Shown piece by piece: positions 13,135 through 25,200 of a DNA stretch of 64,000 nucleotides. The stretch comes from Tetranychus cinnabarinus (taxonomy: Eukaryota > Arthropoda > Arachnida > Trombidiformes > Tetranychidae), in NCBI GenBank assembly GCA_022266195.1, contig WHVY01000002.1, forward strand, positions 3,053,001 through 3,117,000, in the 5' to 3' direction. How positions within the stretch are numbered: the stretch's first letter is position 1; every line of letters begins with the position of its first letter. Below the pieces are notes generated by a model that saw nothing but the letters and a program-made list of their open reading frames with translations, was not told where the DNA came from and did no database searches. The position numbers were made by a program, and so were the translations under genes.

Positions 13135-13818
13135 TGCCCTTTTAGGTTAAGACCATTATTTCATCTTCATTCAGCTAAATACTTTGTAGTTAGTAAAACC
13201 TTGTTGGTTGTAGTATTAGAGATTGATTGCAAATCACAATAATCTTCACTTGAAGCAATCTCTTTTGTTTCAACTTAATCAATTTCTCAGTATCAGGCTC
13301 GTGAGTATATTTAGTGATAGAGGCATCAACCAAATTAATTTTGACCTTGCAATTAGGTTGAATGCAGGACCTACATCTCCTTACTAATCTGTAAATTACA
13401 ATCAGATAGTTGTAGGTGGACCAAGTAGTTTGTAGTAGTTATAAACATTTTCGTCAAGATCACGGTATAAACTAATACGTTCCAGGTTAGGAAAATACTG
13501 TTTTGCAAGTGTTTTTATCCTTGCTATCTTGGAAACAGTTTGCCGAGAAATATCTATACCCAAAACTTTGAAATTTTTGCGTAAAGATTATGACTAAACT
13601 AAATGGGTTCTAAATAAAATTTTCACATAAGATGAAAGCCATGATTAAATTAAAATCGCAAAAAATAGTTCGAACTTTCTCGGAATTCAGGTTACTGAGA
13701 AATTAGCGTTCAAACAGGGTAGGGGAAAAATGCAGAATCCGTATCTTTTACTATTGACTTTGGGGGAAAAACTTTTTGGTTATTCAGGTTGATTGTTTAT
13801 TGTTGCTTTAGAAGGATA

Positions 13819-14400
13819 CAGTAAGCTACCAGATAATGAGAATCAATTTTTCAACGACCCCTCAATGGAAGAGTTAAATAAATTTGAATTTCATTTAAAT
13901 TTCTTTAATTATTAATTAACTAAAGGGCTTTCCCATCAACACAAAATAGTTAATTTTCTTGGTAAAGCTTGGTTATTTGATCATATGTTTGATTAAAACC
14001 AAGCTTTACTATTTCCATCAAACTTATCTAACTATGCAAGTAGACTAGACACGCGCAGTTATGTGAATGAAAGATTGGTTTATTATTTTATTTAAATAAA
14101 AGTGATTTTTGATTGTGTGTGACATTAATTTTTTATCTAAGAGATGGCGCTCTAAAATTAGGCAAAAAATCATTTTTTATTGAAATTGAATTAATTTAAC
14201 TAACAAGTACTGAGATGTACTAAGTACAACTATTAAAAAACTTTGATGGGAAAGCCCCTAAATCTAATTTTATTTCGCCAATATCAATGAAGAAACTCAA
14301 GAAATCAGTTTAAAAAGCAATATATTTTGTATTTGATTAGTTAAAGAAAGTTGATAATCAAGAAAATAAGCTGGTATTCTCATTATCTAGTAGCTTACAG
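13819..14400. mobile_element. Outer inverted-repeat element hosting a second element
   Basis: CAGTAAGCTACCAGATAATG at the left and CTGTAAGCTACTAGATAATG in reverse at the right end define terminal repeats of about 25 bp. A second inverted-repeat element sits inside at 13921-14260, so this outer element is the older of the two. Confidence 0.5.
13921..14260. mobile_element. Inner 340-bp inverted-repeat element
   Basis: AAGGGCTTTCCCATCAA on the left and AGGGGCTTTCCCATCAA in reverse on the right, with TA or an A/T-rich target at the edges, mark a MITE. It is nested within the element at 13819-14400. Confidence 0.6.
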
Positions 14401-14769
14401 AACCCCGTCTTCCGAGTAGAGTTAAGTGAAAAATATAGTACCTTAACTGTACAAAAAGATTTCATTCTGTTCAGCTGTAGAACCAGATTTTATTTTATTT
14501 TTTCTTTTTTCTCACTGACGATGGTTTTCCATCAAGAATTTAAGTCTTCAATTATGGATTGAATTTATTGTATTTCAGTGAAAAAATTACGATCAGTCAT
14601 GATCGGGAGTTCCGCTTGTAATATTTAAGGGAAACTTCATCTTCAGAATGATTCTCTAAACCACTAATAATATTTCGTTTATCTTTTAGACAAGGCAAAC
14701 CGCGTAGACACTGTGACTATTTTAATGAAAGGGTTTAATCAAAAGATGGAGTCATGCAATTTTTGCAGC

Positions 14770-14960
14770 CTTATGTTGGTTTAGTGGTTAGCGTAAGCGG
14801 TAAGACGGCTATACTGCATATATTGTGTCTTGCATCTCGGGGTTAGCGTTTGAGTCCCGCTAAGTCCTGGGTTGGGGTGATATGAACTGTCCCAACTTCT
14901 TTTTGCCTTTCTCTTCTAATCCTTTCCCTTAAAATCCATCTAAATAAAGCTTTAAAACTC
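14770..14960 (+). mobile_element. tRNA-derived SINE-like element
   Basis: TTTAGTGGTTAGCG (about 14780-14793) fits a tRNA A box and GTTTGAGTCCC (14848-14858) fits a B box. The spacing of about 65 bp exceeds that of a compact tRNA but suits a tRNA-derived head. A non-tRNA tail follows with pyrimidine-rich sequence and AATAAAGC. No cloverleaf could be drawn, so it is not called as a tRNA gene. Confidence 0.5.
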
Positions 14961-15060
14961 AGTACTAAAATTTAGTACTAAAATCTAGCCCTGAAACTTA
15001 GTACTAGATTTAAGTACTAAAACTTAGTACTAAAATTTAGCTCTCAAATTGAGCTCTCAT
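14955..15060. repeat. Short tandem repeat based on AACTTAGTACTAAAATTTAG
   Basis: TTAGTACTAAAA-type units recur about six times with drift and end in GAGCTC-containing variants. The tract directly follows the SINE-like element and may be its tail. Confidence 0.6.
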
Positions 15061-15894
15061 AATAAGTACTTAAAACCCATTTTCAATCTTCTTCTTGCTA
15101 ATTATCTACCCTGGAGCCCAAATGGCTCTTACTCTACGAGGACCCAACTCAATTGTACCCAACGAGGACTCTTCGAGCCCTTAAAAGGTCAAACTGACCA
15201 ATTGATCAAACAGAATGTGTTTTGTATATGACCATCTCATTTCAGACTCTGTAATCAAAACAACCTTGTAGACTAAGTTTTCCTTTTTACTTTGAATAAA
15301 ATTTCCTTTCTTTAACTGAACTCTACATGATACAGCTGGAAAAGCCTTGCTTACTCAGAGTTTAAGGCCTCTTCAAGCCCAAATGCATCTACTCTGGATT
15401 CGTCAGAATAAAAAATGTGTAACCAGCGCAGATTCAGCTGGTGCGGTCTCTGTTGGACCGGTTCAAAAACCAAAAATTATGTGAAAAAACCTTACAGGAC
15501 CCTTCTCTGTAATTGAAAATTTCATTTTTACAGCTATTTCAATGTTAAACTTATGACAAACACTGTAAAATTAAGCTAATTAAAGCTAATTAAATTGTTA
15601 ACTTTTTCTACTGCGCATCTTTATATTTCAGATATGATATTTGTTTTTTTGTACCTAAGGGAAAGTTCTGGCGATGGGCGTTTTTGGAAGTGCAGCCTTA
15701 ACTTTTGTCATTCTAGGAGCAAACTAAGAGCCCTTTAAGTGCAAAACGTTATATTTATAAGATTTCGCTTTTTTACGTGTCATGCCGTAAATTAGTTAAC
15801 TAACTATCAAATCGAAGTTATCTGCATAACGAAACTCGGGCTACACTCTAGTTAGTGAATCATATAACTTGTAGTTGGTTAAATATACCTAGCA
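15061..15894. other. Unassigned spacer before copy 3
   Basis: Slightly more GC-rich sequence at 15100-15460 (CCCTGGAGCCC, GCGGTCTCTGTTGGACCGG) does not form a convincing gene. It could be a decayed retroelement attached to the SINE-like head. Nothing else is supported. Confidence 0.35.
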
Positions 15895-16230
15895 CTACGG
15901 ATAAACTTGAAAGAAATGATAAAGAGCAGGAAATTAACTAACTGCTAAATACACCTAAATCAGAGAAAAGGGAAAAATTTCAAAAAATGGGAAAAAAGTT
16001 AGAGTCGATATGAGAGGTAATGTGTCAATACTGTTTGGTTGTCTACTACACTAATTTATTAGATATAATCAAACCCACAATCTAAGGCGTTTTTGTGATT
16101 TTACGATTGCATGTTAGTTAATGAATCTACAAGATGATTTCAATTTATATTGGCATCAATTACGAGCGTGCAATATTATAAGTAAATTGAATTTGTTACA
16201 GTTGATTGTGTTTGTTCATCAAGTTTCAAA
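15895..16230 (+). repeat. Upstream (promoter-side) block of copy 3
   Basis: It carries the same motifs in the same order as the block before copy 2, including AGTCGATATGAG, CTAAGGCG and GAATTTGTTACAGTT, ending just before the start codon. It probably carries the shared promoter. Confidence 0.55.
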
Positions 16231-19200
16231 ATGTCATCTTTACTGCAGAATGAAAGTAACAAAATGATATTTATATTATCGGTTTTAATCATTTTACATT
16301 CAAATATTGCAACAGGTAAGAAAAAGATATTCATTTATTGACAGAAAAAATAACCTAATCATCTCACCAACTCATAAACACAGCAAGTGGTACAGATTTG
16401 CTGGATTTACCATTAAGCATACCTAGCAAAAGTGCTTACATTAACGCTACTTTAACCGATTCCGTAAGTTGAACAGCCAACCAATTTTCACTATTTTAAC
16501 ACTTATGTTATGTGTCTTAGAATGCTGGCACTAAATATTTCATTCAGGAATCAATATCAGCTTCTAGTAGTGCCATCACAGGCAAAATTTTGATCTCAGA
16601 TGAAAAGGATTCCTACAATGTCTACTACAATACTCTCTATGGTTTGAGGAAGGAACGATTGGTTATTCATGGTAAGTGTTGAAATTAAAAAACAATAAAT
16701 ATTAAGTAAAGAAAAAAGTCTTTGACATTTTTTCAATAAATAATTTCAAATGATTAGTTAACATGGTTAACATTTAACATTTAAGCAATTGGTTTTTTTT
16801 TAAATTATTCATTGATATTCGCTCTTTTATTTGCACCCAATTTCATGATTGAAAATATCGGTTAATGTACTTAAATTTTGATGCAATTGAATCATCATTT
16901 TTTAAGATTTTCCCCCAAAAAGTTAAATTGTTCATTAAAAATGAGCAACGATGCCTAATTAAGAAGCCGCATCAATCAAAAGCTTGAATTCCATATAATC
17001 ATCTTTAAAAATTTTAAAATTCTGATGATTATCATTATTAGTGTGTTATCCATTCACTCATGACTCTTCGCTAGAAAATTATATCTTAATAATCATTTTT
17101 ATTTATTTCATGATCTAAAGGAACAAATTGTTTATTATTTACTCACAAGAATAATTGGGATCAAACTTTACCTGAAATCGACAAACCTGTAATGAATCTC
17201 GTACTCTTAGTGGGACCTTCAATTTTATACCGACTTGGTCATTCCTCAATTGTTTGGGTAAGTAAATATTTTGACAACATTATGAAAAAGTTTAAAGTAA
17301 TAGTTAAGCCCATACATCGTGAATTTATGAGATTTGAACTCGAAGGCGAAGCTCGAGTGTTTTATCTTATAATTTTGATTAACCATTCACTGTTTGAGTC
17401 TCCATTTACCTTTACGCACCAATTATCAAATATGACAACATTAGTAATAGAATGATAAAACTTTTTTGCTAGGATCATTAATTATCTAAAATTTCAAAAT
17501 ATAACTTGATGATCGAAGGTGCTACAATTTTTGGCAAATTGTGACTCAAAGTGTTCGTTGATGGGTATTTACAGTTTTTACCGACTAATAATAATATAAG
17601 TTGAGCAGCAACAGAAAATTGTATTTCCATAAATAAGTACATTTTCTGTTTGGCCATCAAAATTTTTATCTCCAAAATCTGAAAAAATTTGAACAAAAGG
17701 CAATCAAAGTGTCTACTTTGACTTCATGAACACTGTCGATCAGAGAAATTTGCGAATAGCACTAATGGACTCAGTTTAAAACGTTCTCTAACAAGAGAAG
17801 TGCCCTTGCTGGTACGACCATTTTCAATTTTTTATGGGCTTATACTGTAGAGGGCCAAGGGGCCTCGCTTCTTATCCATGAATATCTCCTATGCAGTGAT
17901 CCAACAAACTTATACCAGTTTTAAACTGTACAAACTGTATTAATGCACTAACTGTTATTAATGCAATACACTTTTCAAAAAACAATGGCTCTCCTATAAA
18001 AAAGTGGTATAAAGTGAGGATATTGCATTGTAATCTATTGGAGTTACTGAGTTATTTTTCGCCCTCTACAATACACAAATGTAAGCCCGAAAAAATTGAA
18101 AATGGTTGTACCAACAAGGGCACTTCCCTTGTAATATTCAAAAGTCAGCTCTTAACTCCGAAAGCAAATAGTAGTTGACAAAACACATTATTTCTTTTAT
18201 TTTTTCATTGGTTGTTATCAACCCATTCAAATAACCAGCATAAATAACAAAAAATCAGTTGAAATAACTAGCATTTATCATTCACTGAGCTGCTATAACC
18301 TTTATTTGTTGAATAACAGAAAGCAGTTGCTGATAAAAACATAAGAGGAACCATGATGAAGGGTGCGACAACTGACATAAATGGAAGATTGAAAATCACT
18401 TATTATTACAAAAGTAAGTAGGAATTGATTGATAAGTTAAATGATTGACCAAATTTAACCATTTCCATCCTTTTCTTCTACAAAAATAGAGCATTTTGAT
18501 GATGATTTTGGAATTAAACATCCAAGTCGAATTGAATTCAGTGGTTATGATCCATATTCAACTTCAATCAGTTTCAAAGAGAATCTTATTCTTGACATTT
18601 ACCTTCAAAATGAGAACAATTATGATAAATTTGCGAATGAAGTTAGTGTAAGTACTTGGCTTTTTTATTCACAATAATTCTTAACAGTTGAGTGTCACAA
18701 TCGAATGCAATTAGACAAAAAATATAATAACCCAGTCAAACACTACATGCACGCCAGAAACACGAGCGCAGAACGAAATTTTTAAATAAGACGCAGCTTT
18801 TGCTTTTAGCAAAATTTATGTACGTTACACGCTCGTTTAAATTTAAATTTCCCAAAAAGATTCTACAACCGAGATTCGACCCATAAAACACGCATGAAAC
18901 ATGAGCAACTCTTCAACCACTAATCTAGTGATTAAAGGACAATCGTCGAATCGGCCTAAGATCTAGAATAAAATGAACCATATATCAATCGAAAGCTTAT
19001 GTTGTGTAGAGTATGCCTCTCTAAAAATCAGATCGAAATTCTTATCCCCTGGGGAGTTATTCGGCAAGTCCCTTGGGACCCCATGATGACCAAGTCAGAC
19101 CCAATTTTTCAGATAGAACTTTTTATGCTGATTCCAATTATGCTATGCATGTTGAGCTAAACGTGTGGCTTTTTGAGATATTAGACTTTTAAAATATTTT

Positions 19201-22200
19201 CCTATGGAAATAAATGATCAAAGCCATGGCGTTTCTTTTAAATCCTATGATGACCACATCAGACCTAGTAGATATTGTTCAGCGCCTTGCAATGTATCAG
19301 AAGAAGTACAAAATATTTTCCTAAATGTCTGGCTTTTCAATCGCCATCCATATTTCAATATTTTCTCATGGAAATAAATAATCAAAGCCATGGCGTTTCT
19401 TTTAAACCCTATGATGACCACATCAGACCTAGTAGATATTGTTCAGTGCCTTACATAAAGGCTGTTTCATAAGTAGAGAGACAAGGTTTAAAGTTGAATA
19501 TCTCCGTAAATATTAATCGTATTTAGTTCATATTGAGATATTTAGTAGATTGAAACTTGGGTAATAAGATGATTATTTTATTTTCCTTGTAGCACCATCT
19601 CGAAAGATTTTACGTAATTTTTGTTTGAGACTAGCCAGTAAAGTCTTGCCCAATCTTTAATTGATTTTTTATAGTAATTTTTCATAGATTTCTTTCAAAT
19701 TAAGCTCAATTTAGATCAATTTGATCTTTTAGCCCATATCTAGCCGCATCAAAGTCAGAATTTTCTAAACGGACGCGCCTGGGGCAAGTTTCCCCCTGAA
19801 AATATCTCGCTTTTGCTGAACTTCTCCTTCATCTTCAACATGGGAAATGGCAAACACGCTTGCATACACAAGAATTTTCGACTCGTTTTTCGAGCATTTT
19901 TCACTTAAAATGTTAGTTGATATTAATATCAATCGAAAGGAAATTTCTTAATTTATCTAAAAAGCTCATTAAAAAATTGCTATTAGCTTCGAGTAAAAAG
20001 TTAAGCCAATTTATTCATTTGTCTCTTTACTTTTGAAACAGCCTTTAGTATCAGAAAAGGTTATAAATATTTTCCTAAATGTGTGGCTTTTCAATTTCCA
20101 CTCTCTTTAATATATCGAATTATGTCGTTGCCTATGCATGTTGAGCTAAACGTGTGGCTTTTTGAGATATTAGACTTTTAAAATATATTCCTATGGAAAT
20201 AAATGATCAAAGCCATGGCGTTTCTTTTAAATCCTATGATGACCACATCAGACCTAGTAGATAATGTTCAGTGCCTTGAATAGTATCAGAAAAGGTTAAA
20301 AATATTTTCCTAAATGTGTGGCTTTTCAATCGCCATCCATATTTCAATATTTTCTCATGGAAATAAATAATCAAAGCCATGGCGTTTCTTTTAAACCCTA
20401 TGATGACCACATCAGACCTAGTAGATATTGTTCAGCGCCTTGAATAGTATCAGAAAAGGTTAAAAATATTTTCCTAAATGTGTGGCTTTTCAATCGCCAT
20501 CCATATTTCAATATTTTCTCATGGAAATAAATAATCAAAGCCATGGCGTTTCTTTTAAACCCTATGATGACCACATCAGACCTAGTAGATATTGTTCAGC
20601 GCCTTGAATAGTATCAGAAAAGGTTAAAAATATTTTCCTAAATGTGTGGCTTTTCAATCGCCATCCACATTTCAATATTTTTCTATGGAAATAAAATATC
20701 AAAGCCATGGCGTTTTTTTACTCTGAAAGTTTTTAACTAATTAACTGATTAATTCGGTTAACAGATTGCTCATCAATTGCTTAGCCGGGTTTCATTACCA
20801 ACGGCAGGCTGTCAATAAGAATATATGGTAAATTAGACTAGGTGGTGGCCGGGTTAAACCAACGGCATGTCTTTCTAACTGAACCACATGTCCGAAAAAA
20901 TGCTTCAATCTGGCAAAAATATTGGAGCATTGTTTTGTGGTCAGCAAAAATACCCGACCTCCGCTTGGTGCTGAATGGTTAACACTGACAGGGTATATAC
21001 TATACAGAATAAATAATATAATGGCGCTTAGGCAACGACATAATTCGATATATTAAAGAGAGTGGAAATTGAAAAGCCACACATTTAGGAAAATATTTAT
21101 AACCTTTTCTGATACTATGTAAGGCACTGAACAATATCTACTAGGTCTGATGTGGTCATCATAGGGTTTAAAAGAAACGCCATGGCTTTGATTATTTATT
21201 TCCATGAGAAAATATTGAAATATGGATGGCGATTGAAAAGCCAGACATTTAGGAAAATATTTTGTACTTCTTCTGATACATTGCAAGGCGCTGAACAATA
21301 TCTACTAGGTCTGATGTGGTCATCATAGGATTTAAAAGAAACGCCATGGCTTTGATCATTTATTTCCATAGGAAAATATTTTAAAAGTCTAATATCTCAA
21401 AAAGCCACACGTTTAGCTCAACATGCATAGCATAATTGGAATCAGCATAAAAAGTTCTATCTGAAAAATTGGGTCTGACTTGGTCATCATGGGGTCCCAA
21501 GGGACTTGCCGAATAACTCCCCAGGGGATAAGAATTTCGATCTGATTTTTAGAGAGGCATACTCTACACAACATAAGCTTTCGATTGATATATGGTTCAT
21601 TTTATTCAAGATCTTAGGCCGAAAATCCAGCATTTTGGCTATCCTCCTTTACATAAGGTGATACAATTTTTGAAGTGTATTGTGGAAGCAGACTTTTTTA
21701 GATGAAAATTTTTACGTTAAACGCAAAGAAACGCGAAAAGGCATCTCTAGTTTGACTGCGGCACAAGATTTTGTTTGACTGGGATGTTGATAAAATGTTT
21801 TGTGAGATTCAGTTCAAAGCATTCAAGCATTCAATATCACTCAATCAAAATTGAATTAGACCTTTCATTTAAGATGTTTATTAATATTAAACGAATGCCT
21901 TTACAATACTCCTGAGAACTTCAAGATTTTCACGTTTCTACATTTTAATTGATGTTGATTAGCGTTTAACTGGAATCGGATGCCCAAACTACTTCATCAC
22001 CACTGACATCACCTGGCCGTCATTGAAAACTGATTATGTACACTACACTATGTACGAGTACACTCAGGGTTCATCTACTTCCCGAACATTCAGTGAGGTT
22101 AGTTTATTCGTTCAAGTATTTCCAATGTTACATTCATTTTTATTTCATTTTCAGATTCATGCATCTGGAAAGCACAATTTATTACGAATAAAATCAACTC

Positions 22201-25200
22201 TTCTTGGCTTAGCAACTGAGGCTATTTATGATTATAACCTCGGAGTTTCTTACCTATTTGAAGAGGGTGGATCCTGTAGAATATTACCTGCAGATTTAAA
22301 TTCACCTGGAATCAATGAAAACTTCAATTTATACAGTCTTTTTTTCTTTGATGTGCATTTCTACTATGTTGGAAAGTTCAACTTAGTAAGTGTTCAACGA
22401 GAATTTGTAATTTCATTTGATGAAATGATCTATTTAATACACGTTTTAGGAGAGTTTAATGATTTTAATTTTCTTATGATGAAAATTTCTCAATTACTGA
22501 ATTTGAAATTGAAAAATATAACCTGACCTCTATAATGGTCAGAGGATTTATTCATTGAAATAATATAATAGTAGCTGAAAAATTGAATATCGATTTAGAT
22601 ATAAAAAACACGAACAACTTTGTATCCGTTGGAAAGGGATAAGGAAATTTATAATAGTGATAATAAATCAGAAACGCAGTAACCACTCGCTTGTACGATC
22701 ATTTTCAATTTTTTTCTTCTAACCTTTGAGGAAAAATTATGTTACAAATAATTTGATTTGAATTTCTATTAAATTTTATAGCTAGAAGCCTGAAATTTTC
22801 AGGAAACAAGGATCGAATTTGCTTCAATACTTGATTTGAATCTGAATATTAATTTGAATATTTTCCGTATATCTTCTTAGGAACACCGATCTGGATTTCC
22901 CGTAGAGGCATGGGAAGGAACGAAATATAATGCTACTATCAACGGGAAAAAAGCCGGCAAAGCTGTCATCACTCAATATTTTGCTGCATCGGTAAGTCGA
23001 ACATAGTTTTAATTACGTTAAACTATACTAACGTTAACTATTAGAGTAATACTTGTTAATATTCAATCAAAATGACTTTTAGGGTGGTAGTGAAATATTT
23101 TATTACTTTACACTGGTCAGTACCAAAATTCACCTCTATAAATTGGATTCATCGGTTAGTATTCATTTAAATGATTATTGTTCAGATGAGATTAATGATT
23201 CTTTGCATAATTTGTCTTTTTCTAGAAAAAAACTTATACTTTGACAGATGAAATTACAAGAAATTACATTAAATTTGACAAGGCCGGATCTGAAGATGAA
23301 CTTCATGATATTTTTACAATTAAAGATTGTAAACACTTGATTAGTGATAAAACATCAACCCTTGCTTTCAAATTTCAATGTGAAGGTATGTATTGGCAAC
23401 GTTTGGTAAAATGTAGCTGCTAACTTGATGAAGGAAACATATTTCATTTGGAATTCAACGAAAATTTCAGTGCTTGGATACTGTTGTGCATAGAATAGTT
23501 ATAGATTTAATAATATCATTTGATTATTCCCTTTAGATATCGAATTCATGATTTTTTGAAACGCAGTGCTATGAAGCGAATCTATTGCTATTCAATCAAC
23601 TCCTTATGAGTATTTGTATTAATAAATGATATTTTTCCTTTTCACTTGCAGGTGACTCTTGTGTCGATTCCATGAAAAAACGTGTTTACGACTTGAAACG
23701 ATCACTGGTCGATTTTATTTTATCCAAAAAAATCAGCCCACTTCGAATAGATAACGTTCAATATAATATCAATGACGAACAACTTGAAGTAGAAGTGACA
23801 TTCCTGGATTCACCTAATTTGCAATGTAATTTACATTTCACATTTCACATTCGTAACATTTAATTCAATTGTTGAACTTTTTTCTTTTCCAGATATTTTC
23901 AACTCTAAAAATATTTCTGTCAGTGCAGATACCTTTAAAAAAATGCCGAAAATCGAAGCAAGCAGTGAATATGAATGTCTCGACCAGTTATCAAGAGTCC
24001 AAAATGATATCGAGTATATCTACTAACCTGTATATTTTTATTCAATTGAAAACTAATAATTTCGTTTTTTTTCTTCTCATTTAGTGTAGCAATTTATAGA
24101 CCATCAGATTCTTCTTGTGGATATTTGACAAATTTTGACGATCTCGATGAAGATACAAAAGGCGGAGATATATGCAGCGTCTATCAATTTCCTTTACACA
24201 ACTTGCGCCGCATTGACCAAGAGATACAACTCGACTCTATTCACGATATTTTCAGGCAAAATTTTGGATTAAGTGTCTCTTTTTATTCAGACAAGCCTCG
24301 TAAGTTCTCTTCAGACTTTAGATACACAGAAATACCAGGTAACGTATTTCCACTTTTATAACTGCTTATAACTTTTGAATGAAAAAGTCAAAAGTTGTCA
24401 GCTGTATTTAAGGAGCGCAACCGGTATCCGAACAGTATCATAAGTTTACTAGTTAATCAAATTAAACTGACACATTTTCTCAATGCAATACCCTGGTTGC
24501 AATACTGTTGATTGATTAGAAAGTGGAAATATTTCATATAAGCGTACAGATTCTGAATATTATGAAACCTTTCTTTTTACATTTTTCTTCGAAGAGGTTG
24601 CTTATAAAGTTAATGATGTTATCGAGAAAACGAGGAATAAAATTACCTCAGGTGGTGGCTTGAAATTCCTTACTAGAGTTAATTCAAAGTGGAATAGCAA
24701 TGACCAAGTTACAGTAGTTGCTCCAGATGCGAAAACATTTGCTGATTGTTATCGAGCCTGTCATAAGGCAGAGCAACTTAAATGCAATACTTTCTCATTC
24801 TGTGAAAATGGTGACTGTAGAGTCAGCAGTTTATTGACGGACGACACTCGTAACGATTCACGTGTTGAACAAGACAAATCATGTGCTATTTATTCTTTGA
24901 ATGTTCTCAATGATTACTTCCAAGTACCTCAAAGAAAATTTAAATCTCCGACTTCAACCGCAGTCGAAAATAGTATTAATTCTTGTGCACAATATTGTCA
25001 TGCTTCATCTGACTGTTTCTCCTTCCAATGGTGTGATCATCGTTGTAGTTTTGGTGGTGTTTATACAGATGCAGCTACTGAATATGATGGAGAATGCAGT
25101 GTATTTCTTCGTGAGTATTCTTCAAAATGAATTACAAGTTTCTATTTTGTCTAATTATTGTTTATCAATCCATGAATTCAATTAGCCAAAGTATCTGAAA

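Larger units (their letters stand above)
18951..21622. repeat. Long near-perfect palindrome: arms 18951-20134 and 21029-21622
   Basis: The right arm (594 bp) reads as the reverse complement of the left arm with a constant coordinate sum of 40573 up to 19457, and of 41163 after the 588-bp insertion at 19458-20045 plus its duplicated TA. In the parts compared by eye I saw only a rare mismatch (CTAG against TTGA at the outer end). The inverted duplication is therefore recent and predates the inserted MITE. Confidence 0.85.
18731..21783. mobile_element. 3.05-kb composite element in intron 6 of copy 3
   Basis: CCCAGTCAAAC at 18731-18741 is matched exactly in reverse by GTTTGACTGGG at 21773-21783. 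The flanks (AATATAATAA and ATGTTGATAAA) align with an uninterrupted site in copy 2 near 4480-4500, so the whole segment is an insertion. Inside lie a tRNA-like segment, a long palindrome, tandem repeats and a later MITE. No transposase frame was found, so it is non-autonomous. The palindromic arms with internal tandem repeats recall fold-back (FB/Galileo-type) elements; the class is inference. Confidence 0.7.

Noticed and set aside
20820..20900. Possible tRNA on the minus strand (TTCAGTTAGAA and GGTTTAACCC)
   Set aside because: The A-like and B-like boxes are only about 15 bp apart and no cloverleaf fits.
19275..21298. Two opposite-strand frames giving the same 60-residue peptide (at 19275 and 21053)
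   Set aside because: They are translations of the two arms of the palindrome and its 164-bp repeat, with no start context, homology or codon signal.
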